The notes beneath the pieces were generated by a model. The model was not told where the DNA came from. It saw only the letters and a program-made list of their open reading frames with translations, and made no database searches. A stretch of 64,000 nucleotides of DNA from Streptomyces asiaticus (lineage in GTDB: Bacteria; Actinomycetota; Actinomycetes; Streptomycetales; Streptomycetaceae): contig NZ_JAGSHX010000006.1 in NCBI RefSeq assembly GCF_018138715.1, forward strand, positions 6,014,001 through 6,078,000, written 5' to 3'. The position numbers and the translations under genes are program-made. Shown here one piece after another: positions 25,596 to 34,984 of the stretch; within the stretch, counting starts at the first letter, position 1, and the number at the start of each line of letters is the position of its first letter.

Positions 25596-25991
25596 TCAGC
25601 CCTTCTTGGTCTCCCAGAAGATCTTGTCGATCTGGGCGATGTAGTCCAGGGCCTTCTGCCCCGTGGCCGGGTCGGTCGAGCCCTTGGCCGCGCTCAGGGC
25701 CTTGAGGGCGTCGTTGACCAGCTGGTGCAGCTCGGGGTACTTCTCAAAGTGCGGGGGCTTGAAGTAGTCGCTCCACAGCACCGAGACATGGTGCTTTGCG
25801 AGCTCCGCGCGCTCCTCCTTGATGGTGGTGGCACGAGCGCGGAAGTGCGGGTCCTCGTTGGCCTGGTACTTCTCCTGGATGGCCTTGACGGACTCGGCTT
25901 CGATGCGGGCCTGGGCCGGGTCGTACACACCGCAGGGCAGGTCGCAGTGGGCGCTGACCTGAACCTTGGGGGCGAACAGGCGGGAGAGCAT
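25596..25991 (-). CDS. sodN: Nickel-containing superoxide dismutase
   Basis: This 131-residue precursor contains the nickel hook HCDLPCGVYDP. Cleavage just before that His (after VQVSA) exposes His1, Cys2 and Cys6, which bind nickel. A 14-residue leader (MLSRLFAPKVQVSA) is removed by the SodX protease, whose gene is divergent next door. The rest is the four-helix bundle (RARATTIKEERAELAKHHVS, ELHQLVNDALKALSAAK). It converts superoxide to oxygen and peroxide in the cytosol. In other Streptomyces it is induced by nickel. Confidence 0.98.
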   Translation of the reverse strand: MLSRLFAPKVQVSAHCDLPCGVYDPAQARIEAESVKAIQEKYQANEDPHFRARATTIKEERAELAKHHVSVLWSDYFKPPHFEKYPELHQLVNDALKALSAAKGSTDPATGQKALDYIAQIDKIFWETKKG

Positions 25992-26151
25992 AGAGCTGTC
26001 CTTCCATTCGTGATCGTCTTCTCAGGTGCGAGATTACTCCGTGGGGGAAGCCTTTTCTCGGGTGCCCCGGGGGGCTTAGGTCAAAAGTCCAGTGCAAGGC
26101 TGGGATGCCTGGGATCGTGATGGGTGCAGGGTGAGGACCGGAGGTGCCGTG

Positions 26152-26646
26152 ATGCGGGAGCAGCAGGGCGATCGCGGGCAGGAGTCGGACCGCGACCAGC
26201 GCGGGCTGCTGCGGATCGGGCTCGCGGAGGTGTACAACCCGTCGATGCAGCCGACGCTGTACCCCGGCGACCAGTTGGTGGTGCGCTACGGCGCGCCCGT
26301 ACGGCCGGGGGACGTGGTGGTTCTGCGCCATCCGTTCCGGCAGGATCTGCTGATCGTCAAGCGCGCGGTGGAGCGGCGCGAGGGCGGCTGGTGGGTCAGG
26401 GGCGACAACCCGTACGTGGAGAACGACAGCCGGGAGTTCGGCGTCGTGCCGGACGAGCTGGTGGTGGCCCGGGCCTGGGTGCGGCTGCGGCCGCTGCGGG
26501 GCGCCGGGCGCGGTGGTCAGCGGTCGATGGCCGGGCTGGTCTCCTGGGCGGTGTCCGCCGTACGGCCGGTGGGCTCGCGGTCCTGGTGGCGGCTGCGCTC
26601 GGCGCCGGCCGTCCGCTCGGCGTCCAGGCGTTTGCGGGCGCGGTAG
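26152..26646 (+). CDS. sodX: Nickel-type superoxide dismutase maturation protease SodX
   Basis: This 164-residue protein is an S26/S24-type signal-peptidase-like protease. The Ser is in VYNPSMQPTLYPGDQLVVRY, and the Lys in FRQDLLIVKRAVERREGGWW. WVRGDNPYVENDSREFG is the conserved box E. It removes the SodN leader so nickel can bind. GGAGG precedes ATG 26152. About 40 Arg/Ser-rich C-terminal residues lie beyond the protease fold and overlap the convergent CGNR gene by 130 bp. No membrane helix is present. Confidence 0.94.
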   Translation: MREQQGDRGQESDRDQRGLLRIGLAEVYNPSMQPTLYPGDQLVVRYGAPVRPGDVVVLRHPFRQDLLIVKRAVERREGGWWVRGDNPYVENDSREFGVVPDELVVARAWVRLRPLRGAGRGGQRSMAGLVSWAVSAVRPVGSRSWWRLRSAPAVRSASRRLRAR

Positions 26647-27173
26647 GCGGCCACATTGGCGCGGGTGGCGCAGCGGTCGGAGCAGTAGCGCCGGGAACGA
26701 TTTGTCGATGTGTCGAGATAGGCGTTGCGGCAGGGTGACGCCTCACAGATGCCCAGCCGGTCGGCGCCCAGCTCGGTGAGGTGGAAGGCCAGCCCCATCG
26801 AGGCGGTCGCGGCGTATCCGGCGCCCGCGTTGGCGGCGTAGTCCGCGATGTGCATATGCCACTTGGGGCGGCCGTCCTCGTCGCGGAGCTCATGGCCGGA
26901 GATCTGCGGACTCACCGGGAACTCGATGAGCAGCGCGTTCAGCAGGTCCACCGCCAGTACCTCGTCGCCGCCCGCCGCCGCCTCGAAGACCGCGCGCAGC
27001 CGGGCCCTGACCGACCTCAGCCGGGTGACATCCGCGTCGGTCGTCCGCCGGGCCTGACTCTCCCCGAAGAGCGCCCGTACGGCCTCCACCGAGGTCAGGG
27101 TGTCGGTGCCGCGGCTCGGCTCCTCGCTGTTGACCAGGCGCACGGCGAGATCCGAGTAATAAGCCAGTTCCAC
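26517..27173 (-). CDS. CGNR zinc finger domain protein (ABATE domain)
   Basis: This 218-residue protein has an N-terminal ABATE domain (LAVRLVNSEEPSRGTDTLTS) and a C-terminal CGNR zinc finger (CEASPCRNAYLDTSTNRSRR and YCSDRCATRANVAAYRARKR). Such proteins are putative stress-related transcription regulators in actinobacteria. GTG at 27173 has AAGGA upstream. The last 45 or so residues, beyond the zinc finger, overlap the 3' end of sodX on the other strand by 130 bp. Confidence 0.9.
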   Translation of the reverse strand: MELAYYSDLAVRLVNSEEPSRGTDTLTSVEAVRALFGESQARRTTDADVTRLRSVRARLRAVFEAAAGGDEVLAVDLLNALLIEFPVSPQISGHELRDEDGRPKWHMHIADYAANAGAGYAATASMGLAFHLTELGADRLGICEASPCRNAYLDTSTNRSRRYCSDRCATRANVAAYRARKRLDAERTAGAERSRHQDREPTGRTADTAQETSPAIDR

Positions 27174-27291
27174 TTGTGGTCCTTACGAACGGCGGTCTAG
27201 GGTCACATCAGGTCAGGTAAGAGGCGTTCTGCCTACGAGGGTATTACGGGCGGCTGCGCCGAGACGATGACGCATGGCTTGGAGGGGCTCG

Positions 27292-28068
27292 ATGACGGAC
27301 ACCGTCGCCGTGGCGGACTGGCAGGCGTGGCAGCGGAGCTGGGACCGGCAGCAGGAGTGGTACCTCCCCGATCGTGAGGAACGGTTCCGGGTGATGCTCG
27401 ACGCGGTCGAGGCCGTCGTCGGCCCGGAGCCCCGGATCCTCGACCTGGCGTGTGGCACGGGCAGTATCTCGGACCGGGCGCTGCGCCGGTTCCCGGGCGC
27501 CACCAGCACCGGCGTCGACCTCGACCCCGCGCTCCTGACGATCGCCCGCGGCCACTTCGCCGCCGAGCCGCGCGCCGAGTTCGTGACCGCCGATCTGCGC
27601 GACCCGGCGTGGACCGAGCGGCTGCCGCACCGTGCGTACGACGCCGTCCTGACCGCCACGGCGCTCCACTGGCTGCGCTCGGACGAGCTGCGGGTGCTGT
27701 ACGGGCAGGTCGCGGGCGTGGTGCGGGAGGGCGGGGTGTTCCTCAACGCCGACCACATGCCCGATCCGGAGACGCCCCGGCTCAACGCGGCCGACCACGC
27801 GTACCAGAAGGCGCGGCAGGCGCGGGCCAGGGCCGAGGGCACCCAGGACTGGGTGGACTGGTGGCAGACCGCCGCGCGGGACGAAGTGTTGGCGGGGCCG
27901 GTCGCCGAGCGGTTCTCGATCTTCGGCGATCCGGCGGACGGCGACCACGCGGACGGTGAGACGCAGCCCGTCGCCTGGCATGCCGGGGCACTGCGCGCGG
28001 CGGGCTTCGGGGAGGCGCGGGCCGTCTGGTGCTCGCCCTCGGACGCGATGGTGCTCGGGCTGAAGTGA
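27292..28068 (+). CDS. Class I SAM-dependent methyltransferase
   Basis: This 258-residue protein has the SAM-binding motif ILDLACGTGSISDRAL at about residues 47-62. TGVDLDPALLTIARGHF is the acidic loop and DAVLTATALHWLRSDELRVL is motif IV. The substrate is unknown. GGAGGGG lies before ATG 27292. The gene is divergent from the CGNR gene, monocistronic, and closed by a strong hairpin. Confidence 0.9.
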   Translation: MTDTVAVADWQAWQRSWDRQQEWYLPDREERFRVMLDAVEAVVGPEPRILDLACGTGSISDRALRRFPGATSTGVDLDPALLTIARGHFAAEPRAEFVTADLRDPAWTERLPHRAYDAVLTATALHWLRSDELRVLYGQVAGVVREGGVFLNADHMPDPETPRLNAADHAYQKARQARARAEGTQDWVDWWQTAARDEVLAGPVAERFSIFGDPADGDHADGETQPVAWHAGALRAAGFGEARAVWCSPSDAMVLGLK

Positions 28069-28086
28069 TCCCGGGGCGGAGTGCGC

Positions 28087-28120
28087 GAGGGCGGTACGGC
28101 CATCGGCCCGTACCGCCCTC
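28087..28120 (+). terminator. Hairpin terminator after the methyltransferase gene
   Basis: A perfect 13-bp stem (GAGGGCGGTACGG / CCGTACCGCCCTC) with an 8-base loop lies 19 bp after the stop. Confidence 0.85.
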
Positions 28121-28184
28121 ACACATGTGCCGCGCCTAAGCGCTCCGCTGGAAGTGCCCTGACCTGCCGTCGATCGTCCGCGGC

Positions 28185-28260
28185 GCCGTCGTGGCTGGTC
28201 GCGCCCGCGCGGCGGAGCCGCATGTCGACACGGCCCCGCGCCCCTTCGGGGCGCCACCGA
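28185..28260. repeat. Short copy of the dispersed repeat (inverted)
   Basis: GCCGTCGTGGCTGGTCGCG (28185-28203) is the reverse complement of the core at 6837 and 35065. It is followed by GCGCGGCGGAGCCGCATGTCG and CGCGCCCCTTCGGGGCG, both also found in the 6.6-7.0 kb element. It lies at the 3' end of the ABC transporter operon. Confidence 0.8.
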
Positions 28261-28286
28261 ACCCCAGCCGAATTCCGCCGATCCGG

Positions 28287-29044
<758 letters not shown>

Positions 29045-29048
<4 letters not shown>

Positions 29049-29983
29049 GCGCCGACACCTCCGGAGCGGTTGCTGAAGGAGAGGAGATTGGCCCGGACCC
29101 GCTGGAGCGGGGTGGCCGGGAGGCTACGGCTCGAGCCGCGCGCGTAGTACCGCTCCAGGTAGTACTGGCCGACGCTGAGCACGGAGGTGAGGATCAGGTA
29201 CCAGGCGGCCGCCAGGAAGAGCATCTCCGCCGTGGCGCCGGAGTTCTGCCCGACCTCGGAGGTGGCCTGGAGCAGGTCCCAGTACTGCACCGCGATCACC
29301 AGCGAGGTGGTCTTGAGCATGTTGATGAACTCATTGCCGGTCGGTGGCACGATCACCCGCATCGCCTGCGGCAGCACCACCCGGCGCAGCGTCTTGGCGT
29401 GGCTCATGCCGAGCGCCTGGGCGGCCTCGGACTGGCCCTCGTCGACCGACTGGATGCCCGCCCGGCAGATCTCGGCCATGTACGCGGCCTCGTTCAGGCC
29501 CAGGCCCAGCAGGGCGGCCAGGAACGGGGTCATGAAGTCCGACCACTCGTCCTTGTAGATCGGCATGATGTTGATGTAGTCGAACACCAGGCCGAGGTTG
29601 AACCAGACCAGCAGCTGCACATAGACCGGGGTGCCGCGGAAGAACCAGATGTAGCCCCAGGCGATGGAGGCGGTCACCGGGTTCTTCGACAGCCGCATCA
29701 CCGCGAGGATGACGCCGAGGGCCACGCCGAGCACCATCGAGAGGATGGTGATCCAGACGGTGTTGCGAACGCCCCTGAGGACCTCGCCGTCGAAGAAGTA
29801 GTCCGGGATGGCGTTCCAGTTGACGTCACCGCGGGCGAAGGCGGAGATCAGCAGCGCGATCAGGGCGATGGCGATGATCGCGGCGACCCAGCGGCCGTAG
29901 TGCCGCACCGGGATGGCCTTGATGCTCTCCGGCGCCGGCGGCGGGACGTCGACCGGCCCCGCCTTTTCGATCTTAGTAGTCAC
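29045..29983 (-). CDS. Polar amino acid ABC transporter permease
   Basis: This 312-residue HisM-type permease has a 40-residue cytosolic N-terminus and about five or six membrane helices. The conserved ATPase-contact loop is [20 protein letters not shown] plus [20 protein letters not shown]. Being the only permease gene in the operon, it probably forms a homodimer. It lies between the binding-protein gene (43-bp gap) and the ATPase gene (4-bp overlap). Confidence 0.94.
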
Positions 29984-30026
29984 GGATGGTGCCTTTCAGC
30001 GCGAGCGCGGACGGGGGAGGGCCGGA

Positions 30027-30980
30027 TCACTTGCCGCCGTTGATGATGGCCTTGGTGACCGCGCCGTCCTTGACGCCCCACTTCGCGATGATCTTGTCGT
30101 ATTCGCCGTTCGCGATGATCAGGGCGAGGGCCTGCTTGAGGGCATCGCGCAGCTGGGTGTTCTTCTTGGCGACGGCGATGCCGTACGGGGCCGCCTCCAC
30201 CTGATCGCCGACGAGCTCGAAGTCCTTGCCGCCGCCGGAGGTCTTCACCGCGTACGCGGCGACCGGGAAGTCGCTGGAGCCGGCGGCGGCGCCACCGCCG
30301 CGCAGCCGGGTCTGGGCCTCGGTGTCATTGCCGAACGCCTCGACCGAGATCTTGCCCTTGCCCTTCTTCTGGCAGGTCTTCGACTGGGACTTGGCCAGGT
30401 CGTGGGAGACCGTGCCGCGCTGCACGACGATCTTCTTGCCGCACAGGTCGTCCCAGGTCTTGATGCCCGAGTTGGCGCCCTTCTTGGTGTAGATCGAGAC
30501 ACCCGCGGTGAAGTAGTCGACGAAGTCGACGCCCTCGCCCGCCTTCTTGCCGGTGTCCGGGTCGACACCCTCCTGGCGGCCCTTGTTGTCGGTCATGGCC
30601 GACATGGCGATGTCGTAGCGCTTGGAGCGCAGACCCGAGAGCAGGGTGTCGAAGGTGCCGTTGTTGAACTCGAACTTCACCCCGAGCTGCTTGCCGAGGG
30701 CGTCGGCGACATCCGGGTCGATGCCCATGACCTGGCCGTTCTTCTTGAACTCGACCGGCGGGTAGTTGATGTCCGAGCCCACCTTGATCACCTTGGAGCT
30801 CTGGATCTCCTTGGGCAGCTGGTTGAACAGCGGGGCGGAGTTGCTGTTGGACCCGCCCGTGGCCTTGTCGGTCTGATCGCCGCAGCCCGTCAGCAGCAGG
30901 GCACCTACCACCGCTATCGCGCCGACGGGGGCCATCCGGGACTTCAGGGTGGCCCCACGGGGCGTGAAGCTGGCGGTCAT
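30027..30980 (-). CDS. Polar amino acid ABC transporter substrate-binding lipoprotein
   Basis: This 317-residue SBP family 3 protein has a signal sequence (MAPVGAIAVVGALLLTGC) whose lipobox Cys near residue 33 would be lipidated. YPPVEFKKNGQVMGIDPDVA is the family signature, with DLCGKKIVVQRGTVSHDLAK in lobe 2. The ligand is probably glutamate, glutamine or a related amino acid. It is the first gene of the operon, anchored on the outer face of the membrane. Confidence 0.95.
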   Translation of the reverse strand: MTASFTPRGATLKSRMAPVGAIAVVGALLLTGCGDQTDKATGGSNSNSAPLFNQLPKEIQSSKVIKVGSDINYPPVEFKKNGQVMGIDPDVADALGKQLGVKFEFNNGTFDTLLSGLRSKRYDIAMSAMTDNKGRQEGVDPDTGKKAGEGVDFVDYFTAGVSIYTKKGANSGIKTWDDLCGKKIVVQRGTVSHDLAKSQSKTCQKKGKGKISVEAFGNDTEAQTRLRGGGAAAGSSDFPVAAYAVKTSGGGKDFELVGDQVEAAPYGIAVAKKNTQLRDALKQALALIIANGEYDKIIAKWGVKDGAVTKAIINGGK

Positions 30981-31492
30981 GCTGATTCCTCCGGCAGGGT
31001 GAGGGGGCGAGATCTGGGGAACACGTTTGTGGGTGCCGCGATCTCGTGTGATTGGGGCATCTTGTCATCGCACGGGCCCGTACGGGCCGCTGGCCATGTC
31101 AAAATCGGATAACGGGCGATCCCCGTGGTGCACAACCGGACAGCGGTACCGGCCCGACAGTGGCGGCCGGTGACGCGGGGCAGGCTCATGATCATGCGGG
31201 GAACGGCGCGTGACGGTGGCGTGGACTTTCCCTAGAGCTTTGCCCGCCTTCAGGCGTAATGGCTGGTTTTCCGGCGTCATGGCACCAGAACTCGTTCGTC
31301 CCTCGACGCGCGCTTCAGGTAGAACAGACGGCTACACCCCTCACCCGGGGCTCAGGGCGCGTGTGCGACGCGCCCGGCGTTCGTACCCACACCCATGCGG
31401 TGGTCATCCGCTGAATGGGACGACGCGGTGCCCGCCCGCTCCGAACCTGGGGCGGATACCCTCGACAGAAAAACGACAAAGGGGTCAAAACA
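30981..31492. promoter_or_regulatory. Divergent 512-bp gap between transporter operon and malic enzyme
   Basis: No convincing gene is present. A perfect 14-bp palindrome GGCCCGTACGGGCC lies at 31075-31088. Promoters for both directions must lie here, but none can be named with confidence. Confidence 0.4.
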
Positions 31493-32725
31493 GTGGCAGC
31501 GGAGATGGTCAATCCTCGCAGCGACAGCACAAGCGGCAGCGGCGAAGGAGCTGAAGGCGTGACCGACGGGGAGCCCTTCGATCCGGCGTTCGCCCTGCAC
31601 CGCGGCGGCAAGATGGCCGTCCAGGCGACCGTGCCGGTGCGCGACCGGGACGATCTGTCCCTCGCGTACACACCGGGCGTGGCCAAGGTGTGCAGCGCGA
31701 TCGCCGAGCAGCCCGAGCTCGTCCATGACTACACCTGGAAGTCCCAGGTCGTGGCCGTGGTGACGGACGGCAGCGCGGTGCTGGGGCTCGGCGACATCGG
31801 TCCGGAGGCGTCCCTTCCGGTGATGGAGGGCAAGGCGATCCTCTTCAAGCAGTTCGGCGGTGTGGACGCGGTGCCGATCGCGCTCGACTGCCGGGACGTG
31901 GACGAGATCGTGGAGACCGTCGCCCGGTTCGCGCCCTCGTTCGGCGGCGTCAATCTGGAGGACATCTCCGCGCCCCGCTGCTTCGAGATCGAGCGCAAGC
32001 TCCAGGAGCGGGTCGACATCCCGATCTTCCACGACGACCAGCACGGCACGGCGGTGGTCACCCTCGCCGCGCTGCGCAACGCCGCCAAGCTGACGAACCG
32101 CGCGCTGGGCCAGCTGCGCGCCGTCATCTCCGGGGCGGGCGCCGCCGGTGTGGCCATCGCCCGGATCCTCACCGAGGCGGGCATCGGCGATGTGGCGGTG
32201 TGCGACCGCAAGGGCGTCGTCTCGCCGGACCGCGAGGACCTCACCGACGTCAAGCGCGAGCTGGCCGGCTTCACCAACAAGGCCGGACTCACCGGGTCCC
32301 TGGAGGCCGCGCTGGACGGCGCCGACGTCTTCATCGGCGTCAGCGGCGGCACGGTGCCGCAGGACGCGGTGGCCAAGATGGCGCCGGACGCCTTCATCTT
32401 CGCGATGGCCAACCCCAACCCGGAGATCCACCCGGACGTCGCCCACCAGTACGCGTCCGTGGTCGCCACCGGGCGCAGCGACTTCCCGAACCAGATCAAC
32501 AACGTCCTCGCCTTCCCCGGCATCTTCGCGGGCGCCCTCCAGGTCCGGGCCTCCCGGATCACCGAGGGCATGAAGCTCGCGGCCGCCGAGGCGCTGGCCG
32601 CCGTGGTGGCCGACGAGCTCAGCGCGGACAAGGTCATCCCCTCGCCGTTCGACGAGCGGGTCGCCCCCGCTGTGACCGCGGCCGTCGCCGCGGCCGCCCG
32701 CGCGGAGGGCGTCGCCCGCCGCTGA
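31493..32725 (+). CDS. NAD(P)-dependent malic enzyme
   Basis: This 410-residue short-form malic enzyme oxidatively decarboxylates malate to pyruvate. Catalytic Tyr is in LSLAYTPGVAKVCSAIAE, and the metal ligands are in NLEDISAPRCFEIERKL and FHDDQHGTAVVTLAAL. The nucleotide loop is VISGAGAAGVAIARIL, and ANPNPEIHPD and RSDFPNQINNVLAFPG follow. GTG at 31493 has AAAGGGG upstream; an in-frame ATG four codons later is possible. Cofactor preference (NAD or NADP) cannot be fixed from the motif. It feeds pyruvate and reducing power to lipid and polyketide synthesis. Confidence 0.95.
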   Translation: MAAEMVNPRSDSTSGSGEGAEGVTDGEPFDPAFALHRGGKMAVQATVPVRDRDDLSLAYTPGVAKVCSAIAEQPELVHDYTWKSQVVAVVTDGSAVLGLGDIGPEASLPVMEGKAILFKQFGGVDAVPIALDCRDVDEIVETVARFAPSFGGVNLEDISAPRCFEIERKLQERVDIPIFHDDQHGTAVVTLAALRNAAKLTNRALGQLRAVISGAGAAGVAIARILTEAGIGDVAVCDRKGVVSPDREDLTDVKRELAGFTNKAGLTGSLEAALDGADVFIGVSGGTVPQDAVAKMAPDAFIFAMANPNPEIHPDVAHQYASVVATGRSDFPNQINNVLAFPGIFAGALQVRASRITEGMKLAAAEALAAVVADELSADKVIPSPFDERVAPAVTAAVAAAARAEGVARR

Positions 32726-32787
32726 CGCCCCGCCCGCCCGCCCCGCCAGGGGCCCGGGTGGCGTTCGCTGACGGCCAGGTGCGTTTA

Positions 32788-32828
32788 CGGGCCGGGCCGC
32801 CCCTCAGCCGGAGGGGCGGCCCGGCCCG
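32788..32828 (+). terminator. Strong hairpin terminator after malic enzyme
   Basis: A perfect 18-bp stem (32788-32805 with 32811-32828) with a 5-base loop lies 62 bp after the malic enzyme stop. Confidence 0.85.
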
Positions 32829-32937
32829 TGCGCTGTCCGGCCCGTGCGCTGTCCGGCGGGCGAGCTGCCCGGCGGGCGAGCGGGGTCACACCGTGGTGCG
32901 GTTCCGTGGGGTCGCCCCGCGGCCTAAGGTCGGGATC

Positions 32938-33900
32938 ATGTTCGCTGCCTATGCCGCACGTATCGACCGTGACCAGCCGCTGAGCGGCCTCGAACTGGGG
33001 GAGCGCCCCGAGCCGGAGGCCCGGCCGGGCTGGACCACCGTGAACGTCAAGGCCGCCTCGCTCAACCACCACGACCTGTGGTCGCTGCGCGGTGTGGGCC
33101 TCGGCGAGGAGTCGCTTCCGATGATCCTCGGCTGTGACGCGGCCGGGATCGACGAGGACGGCAACGAGGTCGTCCTCCACTCCGTCATCGGCCAGAGCGG
33201 ACACGGCGTCGGCCCGAAGGAGCCCCGCTCCATCCTCACCGAGCGCTACCAGGGCACCTTCGCCGAGAAGGTGACCGTCCCCAGCTGGAATGTGCTGCCC
33301 AAGCCCAAGGAGCTCTCCTTCGAGGAGGCCGCCTGTCTGCCCACGGCCTGGCTGACCGCGTACCGCATGCTGTTCACCAACGCGGGGGTGCGCCCCGGCG
33401 ACAGCGTCCTGGTCCAGGGCGCCGGGGGCGGTGTGGCCACCGCCGCGATCGTGCTGGGCGCGGCCGCCGGGCTGCGGGTGCTGGCCACCAGCCGTGACGA
33501 GGCCAAGCGGGCCCGCGCCGTCGAGCTGGGCGCCGAGGGCGCGTACGAGCCGGGGGAGCGGCTGCCGCGCCGGGTGGACGCCGTGATCGAGACGGTGGGC
33601 GCCGCGACCTGGTCGCATTCGGTCAAGTCCCTCAAGCCCGGCGGCACCCTGGTGATTTCGGGCGCCACCAGCGGCCCCAACCCGAAGGCCGCCGAGCTCA
33701 ACCGGATCTTCTTCCTGGAGCTGAAGGTCGTCGGCTCCACGATGGGCGGGAAGGACGAGCTGGAGGACCTGCTGAGCTTCTGCGCCGCGCGCGGGGTACG
33801 GCCGGTGATCGATTCGGTGCTGCCGCTGGACCGGGCCCGCGAGGGGTTCGAGAAGATGGCGGGCGGCGATCTCTTCGGCAAGGTCGTACTGACGGTCTGA
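32938..33900 (+). CDS. MDR-family zinc-free quinone oxidoreductase-like dehydrogenase
   Basis: This 320-residue medium-chain reductase has a GroES-like N-terminus (VKAASLNHHDLWSLRGVG) and the NADPH loop VLVQGAGGGVATAAIVLG. The structural zinc Cys cluster is absent. QOR-type enzymes reduce quinones or enoyl groups with NADPH. ATG at 32938 is chosen because the family similarity begins there. The stop is the first of six in-frame TGA codons in an 18-bp tandem repeat. Confidence 0.92.
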   Translation: MFAAYAARIDRDQPLSGLELGERPEPEARPGWTTVNVKAASLNHHDLWSLRGVGLGEESLPMILGCDAAGIDEDGNEVVLHSVIGQSGHGVGPKEPRSILTERYQGTFAEKVTVPSWNVLPKPKELSFEEAACLPTAWLTAYRMLFTNAGVRPGDSVLVQGAGGGVATAAIVLGAAAGLRVLATSRDEAKRARAVELGAEGAYEPGERLPRRVDAVIETVGAATWSHSVKSLKPGGTLVISGATSGPNPKAAELNRIFFLELKVVGSTMGGKDELEDLLSFCAARGVRPVIDSVLPLDRAREGFEKMAGGDLFGKVVLTV

Positions 33901-33990
33901 GTCGTGCCGGCGGTCTGAGTCGTGCCGGCGGTCTGAGCCGCGCCGGCGGTCTGAGTCGTACTGGCGGTCTGAGTCGTGCCGACGGTCTGA
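33893..33990 (+). repeat. Stop-anchored tandem repeat, five 18-bp units
   Basis: Five units of CGGTCTGAGTCGTGCCGG plus an 8-bp partial unit start within the last codons of the reductase gene. The unit is 18 bp, so six TGA codons fall in the same frame. Unit four still spells the coding end GTCGTACTG-xCG-GTC-TGA. Confidence 0.96.
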
Positions 33991-34024
33991 ATATCACGGC
34001 GGCATATTCCTGGGCGTTGTGCGG

Positions 34025-34052
34025 ATCCCCGGCCGTTGCGCGGGCCGGGGAT
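34025..34052. terminator. Bidirectional hairpin terminator
   Basis: ATCCCCGGCC / GGCCGGGGAT (34025-34034 with 34043-34052) has an 8-base loop and lies between convergent genes. Confidence 0.75.
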
Positions 34053-34111
34053 TCGCGGAGTAATGCGGGCGGCTGCCGACCGTCACGCTCCGGTGAATTC
34101 CCGGAATTCCG

Positions 34112-34855
34112 TTACGACGCCGACGGCCGTACGAAGCTCCGCCGGAAGCGATAGGAGCGGGACGAGGCATCCACCCGGGCGGGGAAGTCGAGCACCCGGT
34201 CCCAGGCGGACGAGCCGCCGCCGCGCGGCCCGTCGGCCGCCAGCGCCGCCTCGTACGCCTCCACGTCGGTCCAGCGGGCGTAGTTGAGCACCCGGGCCCG
34301 GTCGGTGGACAGATGGCGCTCGCCGTCGGCGATCAGATGGAAGTCGGCGGAGAGCAGGCCCGGGTCGGGCTCGCGCTCCAGGGCCTCGATGACCAGATCC
34401 ACCCAGGACCGGCGGACCTGGGGATCGGGGTCGTTGAAGTCGATCTCGACCACGACGAACAGCCCGGGGTCCGTCGTGGCGCCCTGGTCGGCGGCCGGTG
34501 CCTGGAAGCCGCGGTAGTGACGGTAGTAGGCGAGGCCGAGCCGCTTGATGTCCGGGACCGCGGCGTCGATCGCGTCGTTGCGCTGCTGGCGCTGAGTCCG
34601 GAAGAAGGCGTGGTACGCGGCCTCGTCGGCCCACTGGGAGTGGTGCATCAGCGTATCGCCGTCCGTGCCCTCGTAGAGGTTGTACGAGAGCAGCTCGGGC
34701 GCCGGCCAGGGGCGGCTGTCCCAGGCGGCGGCGATGGCGTCGACCGCGGCCCGCTGCCGTTCCGGTGTGCCGACGCTCCAGGTGCTGAACAGCGCGGCGC
34801 CCACATCGGGCCGGGTGAGGTCGGGCAGCGGTCCGGGGCTGGTCGGGGCGGACAT
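34112..34855 (-). CDS. Antibiotic biosynthesis monooxygenase (ABM) domain protein
   Basis: This 247-residue protein consists of two ferredoxin-like ABM repeats. The first is seen at PELLSYNLYEGTDGDTLMHH and SQWADEAAYHAFFRTQRQQR, and the second at LFVVVEIDFNDPDPQVRRSW and HLSTDRARVLNYARWTDVEA. ABM proteins include cofactor-free monooxygenases and haem-degrading enzymes; the role here is not known. AAGGAG lies before ATG 34855. A repeat array occupies its upstream side, so its promoter lies in or next to that array. Confidence 0.87.
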   Translation of the reverse strand: MSAPTSPGPLPDLTRPDVGAALFSTWSVGTPERQRAAVDAIAAAWDSRPWPAPELLSYNLYEGTDGDTLMHHSQWADEAAYHAFFRTQRQQRNDAIDAAVPDIKRLGLAYYRHYRGFQAPAADQGATTDPGLFVVVEIDFNDPDPQVRRSWVDLVIEALEREPDPGLLSADFHLIADGERHLSTDRARVLNYARWTDVEAYEAALAADGPRGGGSSAWDRVLDFPARVDASSRSYRFRRSFVRPSAS

Positions 34856-34984
34856 GGCGGGCTCCTTGCGGTTGGCGACGTCGGAACGCCGGGCAGGCCG
34901 GGGGAGAGGGCATCGGGGCCGGAGGGGCGCGCTCCCCCGTGGTGCGCCCCTCCGACCCCGATCCTGAAACTTCAACCGCGGTTC

